A DNA stretch of 62,000 bases from Symsagittifera roscoffensis (Eukaryota; Xenacoelomorpha; Acoela; Convolutidae), in contig NC_087062.1 of NCBI RefSeq assembly GCF_963678635.1, forward strand, positions 59,809,584 through 59,871,583, given 5' to 3'. The translations under genes and the position numbers were made by a program. The stretch's first letter is position 1; each line of letters starts with the position of its first letter. Positions 61,287 to 62,000 of this stretch are shown here, one piece after another. The notes under the pieces are model-generated. The model was not told the DNA's origin, did not search any database, and saw only the letters and a list, made by a program, of their open reading frames with translations.

Positions 61287-62000
61287 CAGGGATGTCGAAT
61301 ACTCGGATTTTTTGATATTCGTTATTCGCCGCGGCCCAACTATTCGATATTCGACTTCGGCCGAATAGTGCCCTTACTATTCGGATTCGGCTTCGGCCAA
61401 ATGTTACTACTCGAACAACTATTCGGATATTTGGTTATTTTCCCAAAAAACTTAGCATAAAAGTTTGATACAACAAATTCTATAAAAAGTATTGAACATA
61501 GCATTTTTCAAGTAGAATTGGCTGGGACTTGCGTAATAATGTAAAAATCGCGGGAGTGAGTAAATGTTAAAAATCAGTCACAACTCACAACCCAGTTTTT
61601 CGAGCTAAATCGACTGAGATTGCTAAAAACTGTTAAAAATCAGTGACAACCCAGTTTTTCGAGCTAAAGGAGTGACACTATTTAAAAAAGAGACCGTAAT
61701 TTCAAAACAAGTTTGCTAATGAATCACAGTCACTATTTAATGCGTTTAGTTGCTCTTCGTCAAAGTTTTCAGTCTCGTTTCCGACATTGCATATAAACTG
61801 CTTGACAATCAGGTTAATAACATGAGCCAAACATGGGAATGTAAATACATTGGCAATGCGGCCAGCTAATTGAACATCCGACCCACAGTCGCTAATAAAT
61901 AAGGAAATGTCTCTTAATTGTAGACCAAAACGACTTAGCGTTTTTTTCAGATTGATGAGTATTTCTTCGGCCCCACAGAAACCAGTATGATAAATCAAAC
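61287..62000 (-). mobile_element. hAT-superfamily DNA transposon, 3' portion, cut by the window edge
   Basis: The terminus CAGGGATGTCGAATACTCGG begins at 61287, in hAT style. A sub-terminal region (61300-61440) repeats ATTCGG / CTTCGGCC motifs. The transposase lies on the minus strand and continues past the window end. Confidence 0.7.
61702..61998 (-). CDS. hAT transposase fragment (partial, extends beyond the window)
   Basis: 98 codons containing LRDISLFISDCGSDVQLAGR and FPCLAHVINLIVKQFI. These fit the RNase-H-fold motif D-x-(A/G)-(S/x)-N/D and the C-x-x-H-x-x-N-L segment of hAT transposases. The usual Asn after the Asp region is changed (DCGSDV). It stops at 61702. The reading frame is open up to the window edge. 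Confidence 0.7.
   Translation of the reverse strand: MIYHTGFCGAEEILINLKKTLSRFGLQLRDISLFISDCGSDVQLAGRIANVFTFPCLAHVINLIVKQFICNVGNETENFDEEQLNALNSDCDSLANLF

Overview
The window is nuclear DNA of an invertebrate animal. It is AT-rich and has spliced genes with long, transposon-filled introns. It carries a homeodomain-interacting protein kinase (a metazoan family), a motile-cilium dynein regulatory complex protein and a nuclear-encoded mitochondrial ribosomal protein. The species cannot be fixed from the sequence. No bacterial, plasmid or CRISPR structure was seen.

Layout: 1-4.1 kb holds a tetranucleotide microsatellite, a 255-bp foldback element and two related MITE-like elements. From 4,178 to 34,700 (+) runs an eleven-exon gene that I identify as DRC10/IQCD. 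My exon phases close exactly to 721 codons plus stop. Its introns hold a full-length CR1-like LINE (about 7.1-11.6 kb, antisense), a decayed Ty3/gypsy-like LTR element (about 12.7-18.3 kb), an unexplained compositional block with a hairpin array (19.6-22 kb), a decayed copy of exon 8, and several MITE families. One hAT-type MITE has an 8-bp target duplication that contains the splice acceptor of exon 9. From 39,366 to 50,937 (-) runs a HIPK-family kinase gene in four recognised exons (1,179 codons). Its last intron consists almost wholly of a second intact LINE. Just upstream lies a compact unknown gene on the same strand (51.1-52.0 kb). From 52 to 58.4 kb there are tandemly duplicated non-coding segments and tRNA-derived SINE remnants. 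MRPL15 (uL15m) is at 58,558-59,427 (-). The right edge holds a Penelope-like element whose GIY-YIG region is triplicated in tandem, followed by the end of an autonomous hAT transposon cut by the window edge.

The host genes are functionally unrelated: cilium regulation (DRC10), a nuclear signalling kinase (HIPK) and mitochondrial translation (MRPL15). The most notable material is transposon biology. One LINE encodes an SGNH-esterase-type ORF1 and a 2A-like peptide at the start of ORF2. Two LINEs with unrelated ORF1s share a 44-nt 5' segment, part of which also occurs in the Penelope-like element. Several transposons sit at functional points of host genes: a splice acceptor, the start of a 3' UTR, and nearly an entire intron.
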